Positions 61,518 through 64,000 of a stretch of 64,000 nt of DNA are shown piece after piece. Each line of letters opens with the position of its first letter. Position 1 is the first letter of the stretch. Under the pieces are notes generated by a model, which had not been told where the DNA came from, made no database searches, and saw only the letters and a list, made by a program, of their open reading frames with translations. The stretch is from the NCBI RefSeq assembly GCF_024171605.1, contig NZ_JALKAA010000002.1, forward strand, positions 186,001 to 250,000, in the 5' to 3' direction. This DNA comes from Pontibacter sp. HSC-36F09 (GTDB taxonomy: Bacteria > Bacteroidota > Bacteroidia > Cytophagales > Hymenobacteraceae). The position numbers and the translations under genes were made by a program.

Positions 61518-62243
61518 GTGAAAGAAGAAGCTACGTCTGCACTTTTGGCATACGATACCACCAGCCTTAATATCAAGACCTGGGCCGAGGAAGACCGTCC
61601 GCGCGAAAAGCTTTTGCTCAAGGGCAAGTCCGCCCTGAGCGACGCCGAGTTGATTGCCATCCTGATCGGCTCTGGTACGACCAAGCTAACCGCAGTGGAT
61701 GTGGGCAAAATTATTTTGGCTGCCGTAGGTAACGATTTGAATGAGTTGGCGAGGCTGTCTGTAAAAGACCTGACAAAGCATCCGGGTATAGGAGAAGCCA
61801 AAGCCATTTCGATTGTGAGTGCGCTGGAGCTGGGCCGACGCCGCAAGGAAACCACTGCCGCCGCTAAAACCCGCATCACCTGCTCCACCGACATTTACAA
61901 CTATATCAAACCCCAACTGCTGGATCTGCCGCACGAGGAGTTCTGGGTGATTTTGCTCAACCGCGCCAACGTGGTAATGAAGAAGGAGAGCATCAGCAGT
62001 GGGGGAGTGGCCGGCACTGTGGCCGACCCGAAAATGATCTTCAAAAAGGCCATTGAGCAGCTGGCAAGCTCCGTTATTTTAGTGCACAACCACCCCAGCG
62101 GCAACACCAAACCCAGCGCCGCCGACATCGCCCTTACCAAAAAAATGAAAGAGGCTGGACAGTTTCTGGACCTGCCGATTCTAGATCACATCATCTTCAC
62201 TGATAGCGATTACTATAGCTTCGCTGATGAGGGGATGCTTTGA
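61518..62243 (+). CDS. radC: RadC-family JAB domain protein
   Basis: 241 residues from a GTG start. An N-terminal helix-hairpin-helix part (about 25-105; SDAELIAILIGSGT) is followed by a RadC/JAB MPN+ metalloprotease-like domain with HNHPSGNTKPSAAD near residue 190 and DHIIF. The metal-binding H-x-H-x(n)-D set is complete. Despite the name, a repair role for RadC is doubtful; the family is linked to natural transformation and recombination in some bacteria. It is followed by a perfect inverted repeat. Confidence 0.93.
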   Translation: MKEEATSALLAYDTTSLNIKTWAEEDRPREKLLLKGKSALSDAELIAILIGSGTTKLTAVDVGKIILAAVGNDLNELARLSVKDLTKHPGIGEAKAISIVSALELGRRRKETTAAAKTRITCSTDIYNYIKPQLLDLPHEEFWVILLNRANVVMKKESISSGGVAGTVADPKMIFKKAIEQLASSVILVHNHPSGNTKPSAADIALTKKMKEAGQFLDLPILDHIIFTDSDYYSFADEGML

Positions 62244-62264
62244 GTTTGAGAAAACTATTAAACT

Positions 62265-62340
62265 TGTCATTTCGAACGCAGTGAGAAATATGGATTTGCA
62301 GGCCTATACTTTCAGATTTCTCACTGCGTTCGAAATGACA
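62265..62340. repeat. Perfect 25-bp inverted repeat (REP/terminator-like)
   Basis: Arms at 62265-62289 and 62316-62340 are exact reverse complements (TTTCGAACGCAGTGAGAAAT core) with a 26-base loop. The sequence belongs to a widespread repeat type recognisable from many Bacteroidota genomes; a decayed copy is at 7926-7993. It lies between convergent radC and ywbE-like genes and may end both transcripts. Confidence 0.85.
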
Positions 62341-62348
62341 TTAAAGCT

Positions 62349-62549
62349 CTAATCTTCTTCTAAAACTTCCTTCACACGTCCCACTTCACCTGTCTCCAGC
62401 CTTACTTTGATGCCGTGTGGGTGGTTAGGTGATTTAGTTAAGATGGCCTCTACATAACCCTCGGTTAAGTCACCGGTGCGCTGGTCTTCCTTGAGCACGA
62501 TGTTCACGTGCGAGCCTATTTTGATGTTGCTGCGTTTGGTGCCGTCCAT
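62349..62549 (-). CDS. YwbE family protein (DUF2196)
   Basis: 66-residue small basic protein that fits the YwbE/DUF2196 family along its length: KRSNIKIGSHVNIVLKEDQRTG, then ILTKSPNHPHGIKVRLETG and VGRVKEV. Cytoplasmic, of unknown function; the fold is probably a small beta-barrel resembling nucleic-acid-binding domains. It ends 9 bases from the radC-side inverted repeat, and the upstream plug-like protein ends 5 bases before its start. Confidence 0.88.
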   Translation of the reverse strand: MDGTKRSNIKIGSHVNIVLKEDQRTGDLTEGYVEAILTKSPNHPHGIKVRLETGEVGRVKEVLEED

Positions 62550-62554
62550 GGTGC

Positions 62555-63073
62555 TTACTTCTTGGGTTGGGGCTTGGAGGTGATATGCAAAAACTCCTCT
62601 TCGTCGTTTAGGCTCCAGCGTACCGGGGCCGTGATGTCTTGCTTTACAACTTCTACTTTTTCGATCTGATCCAGGTTGGCCAGTATCAGGCTGGTGTCTT
62701 TTACAAGCTTGTTATTGATCACCACTTTCAGGTTTTGCTGAGCCGCAGGTATACGGTAATGGGTATAAATATCCTGCATCGTGGAAAATGCTGCCGTGGA
62801 CTTGGCCTTGATGAGAATAGCGCCGTCTTTGGCTTTGTCGCCAAATTTGCCCGTAGCATTTTCGTCTTTCAGCACGTCAATACTTTCGATGTTGTCGGGT
62901 TTTATCAGCGCCAGGCTAGGCTGCGCGATCTGCTGCCCGTTTATCTGGATGTAAGGCTGCGGTTGTGACACCAACCCTTGCTTTTGCTGCTCCTTCGGGT
63001 GAATCAGTTCCTGTTGCGCAAAGGCCTGCAAACTGCAACCCGCTAGTAGGAGAGAGAAGAGTAGTTTTTTCAT
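62555..63073 (-). CDS. Stand-alone TonB-plug-like secreted protein
   Basis: 172 residues from the ATG at 63073, chosen because it begins a signal peptide (MKKLLFSLLLAG...LQAFA). The mature protein contains IKPDNIESIDVLKDENATG and GAILIKAK, the hallmark of TonB-receptor plug domains. A second partial repeat (VVINNKLV...NLDQIEKVEVVKQ) follows. There is no barrel, so it is not a transporter by itself. Similar short plug-only proteins exist in Bacteroidota; their role is unclear. Probably co-transcribed with the YwbE-like gene. Confidence 0.7.
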   Translation of the reverse strand: MKKLLFSLLLAGCSLQAFAQQELIHPKEQQKQGLVSQPQPYIQINGQQIAQPSLALIKPDNIESIDVLKDENATGKFGDKAKDGAILIKAKSTAAFSTMQDIYTHYRIPAAQQNLKVVINNKLVKDTSLILANLDQIEKVEVVKQDITAPVRWSLNDEEEFLHITSKPQPKK

Positions 63074-63119
63074 GGGAATGTTTTTTAGGAGTAACGTCAG
63101 CTTGTGCCGGCTAGTCATT

Positions 63120-63566
63120 TTAATCTAGAGGTATATGTCGGAAATCTGAGAGTTTATAGCGTTCTTTTGCCAGGTTGTCCAGCCACTTGCCTTCTAACTT
63201 GGTAAGAATATGGCTAAACACATGCTTGCCCTCTGCGCCCTCAGCTACTCTACCTATCTTCGCTGCAGAGTCGGCTCTCATTTGTTGCTGGTCAGCCTGC
63301 ACCAAACGCTCGATTAGTTGATAATCTTCTATGGTGAGCACAGGCTCTGTAAAGCCACTCTTGTCAAACCGGATCAAATTGTTCACTTCTTCGGAGTTAT
63401 TGAAACCTGCCTCTAGTAGCTTTTGAAAATAGATCAGCTTAAACTCTTCGATGTAGATCTGTTTATACTGTTGCCTGAGCACTTTTTGCCTGCTAGTGGT
63501 GCATTGGGTGAAAGTGACGAGCAAAAGAAGCAGCGCGATGGAATAAGTGGCTGTAGACTTAAGCAT
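63120..63566 (-). CDS. Hypothetical lipoprotein
   Basis: 148 residues with a lipoprotein signal (lipobox FTQC). The mature region is mostly helical and charged (EEFKLIYFQKLLEAGFNNSEEVNNL, DYQLIERLVQADQQQM). No family recognised. It ends 46 bases before the start of the plug-like protein and is on the same strand, so the three genes probably form an operon. Confidence 0.65.
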   Translation of the reverse strand: MLKSTATYSIALLLLLVTFTQCTTSRQKVLRQQYKQIYIEEFKLIYFQKLLEAGFNNSEEVNNLIRFDKSGFTEPVLTIEDYQLIERLVQADQQQMRADSAAKIGRVAEGAEGKHVFSHILTKLEGKWLDNLAKERYKLSDFRHIPLD

Positions 63567-63647
63567 GATGCTAAATTAAAACAAGAATGTTAATATAGTT
63601 GGATTTGTAAGAACGGCTCACCTTTAGGGAAACAAGAACCGACAAGC

Positions 63648-63821
63648 TCACCGCTTATGCTTCCGGATATTCCACCACGTGTTGATAATGGACAGTCCTA
63701 AACCCGCTCCGATGAAAGCCCAGCCGATATACTTGTTTTCGAAGAAATGCCCGATGCTGATGATAGCACCTGCCACAGCTAATAGTACAGCAAAAAATCC
63801 GACCAGATTGAATGATGTCAT
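63648..63821 (-). CDS. Small two-helix membrane protein
   Basis: 57 residues: MTSFNLVGFFAVLLAVAGAI starts a first hydrophobic helix (about 5-24), then GHFFENKYIGWA leads to a second (about 33-48). A basic tail NIRKHKR ends it. The ATG (63819-63821) and TGA (63648-63650) are clean. No family recognised; inner-membrane location with a basic cytoplasmic tail is likely. It is too short for ordinary gene calls, but base composition and helix pattern support it. Confidence 0.65.
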   Translation of the reverse strand: MTSFNLVGFFAVLLAVAGAIISIGHFFENKYIGWAFIGAGLGLSIINTWWNIRKHKR

Positions 63822-63888
63822 ATGCTTTGTTTAAATCCAGGTATAAGCAAAGTCAAGAGCCTGCTGAAAGTAAGTTACATAGAATCTT

Positions 63889-64000
63889 TTATATATTCTT
63901 CCCCAACTTCAATATTTCTGCCTGCCTCACGGGTATCTCAACTCCCAAACTCAAAACAGCTCCTTGAGCAATTGAAAAAACTTCGGTCGGGTATAGGAAA
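63889..64000 (-). CDS. C-terminal end of a minus-strand gene entering the window
   Basis: One minus-strand frame is open from the window edge to a TAA at 63889-63891, giving 37 residues (FLYPTEVFSIAQGAVLSLGV...). A second frame is open from the edge to a TGA at 63951-63953, ending RPKFFQLLKELF, and could equally be the true C-terminus. The upstream sequence is needed to decide. No family can be named. Confidence 0.35.
   Translation of the reverse strand, partial: FLYPTEVFSIAQGAVLSLGVEIPVRQAEILKLGKNI

Noticed and set aside
1..64000. AGGTATA as a promoter -10 element or a restriction site
   Set aside because: It occurs in both orientations and inside genes in all codon phases, unlike a promoter box. 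The palindrome GGTATACC is only a minority of sites, so a simple type II restriction target does not explain the excess.
1..64000. tRNA, rRNA, CRISPR arrays, insertion sequences, prophage
   Set aside because: I found no cloverleaf, rRNA consensus, regularly spaced repeat array, transposase or phage gene in either strand.

Overview
The window looks like chromosome from a Bacteroidota bacterium of the Cytophagales, most likely Hymenobacteraceae (Pontibacter or a close relative). The evidence is SusC/SusD pairs, lipoproteins with LxxC boxes, promoters of the TAnnTTTG type, almost no Shine-Dalgarno sequences, roughly 50% GC, and an extreme excess of the motif AGGTATA. The genus is an inference. 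No rRNA, tRNA, CRISPR array, transposase or prophage was seen.

Layout. (1) 1-7 kb is the edge of a pectin/rhamnogalacturonan locus: a GH28 polygalacturonase cut by the window start, two SGNH acetylesterases, an alpha/beta hydrolase, a LamG lipoprotein and, convergent, altronate dehydratase (uxaA) behind a LacI-type operator. (2) 7.3-9.7 kb holds yceI, an MhqO-like ring-cleaving dioxygenase and an MhqD-like hydrolase, resembling a quinone-stress operon. (3) 10-11.7 kb is a lone Ig-like repeat protein on the minus strand. (4) 12.3-54.9 kb reads as one very large peptidoglycan and amino-sugar salvage region: NamZ (DUF1343), SusC, SusD and a DUF4397 lipoprotein; a DigH/YngK-like GHL10 hydrolase; GH9 joined to a polysaccharide deacetylase in the -1 frame; amidase; phosphoesterase/PQQ protein; MurQ; SSS symporter; D-lactate-dehydrogenase-like flavoprotein; DeoR regulator; NagX; NagZ fused to an AmiE-like beta-lactamase fold; a second amidase; PBP4; dipeptide epimerase; PLP enzyme; DUF819 permease; NlpC/P60; ROK regulator; NagB-LmbE fusion; GH20; and a NagP-like permease. 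(5) 55-64 kb is mixed: small lipoproteins, DUF4112, uvsE, a metallophosphoesterase, radC, a YwbE-like protein and small hypotheticals.

How the salvage genes could work together: PBP4, amidases and NlpC/P60 strip peptides; NamZ, GHL10, NagZ and GH20 trim glycans; the SusCD pair, SSS, DUF819 and NagP import products; MurQ splits MurNAc-6P into GlcNAc-6P and D-lactate; the flavoprotein oxidises D-lactate; NagB-LmbE feeds glucosamine-6P to glycolysis; the epimerase handles L-Ala-D-Glu. A MurNAc kinase and a separate NagA were not found here.

The two most unusual signals are the hyper-abundant AGGTATA motif (about 120 copies by eye on both strands, in genes and spacers alike) and an A AAA AAG slippery heptamer lying on the GH9 stop codon. 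That heptamer opens a -1 frame encoding a complete deacetylase domain that has no start codon of its own.
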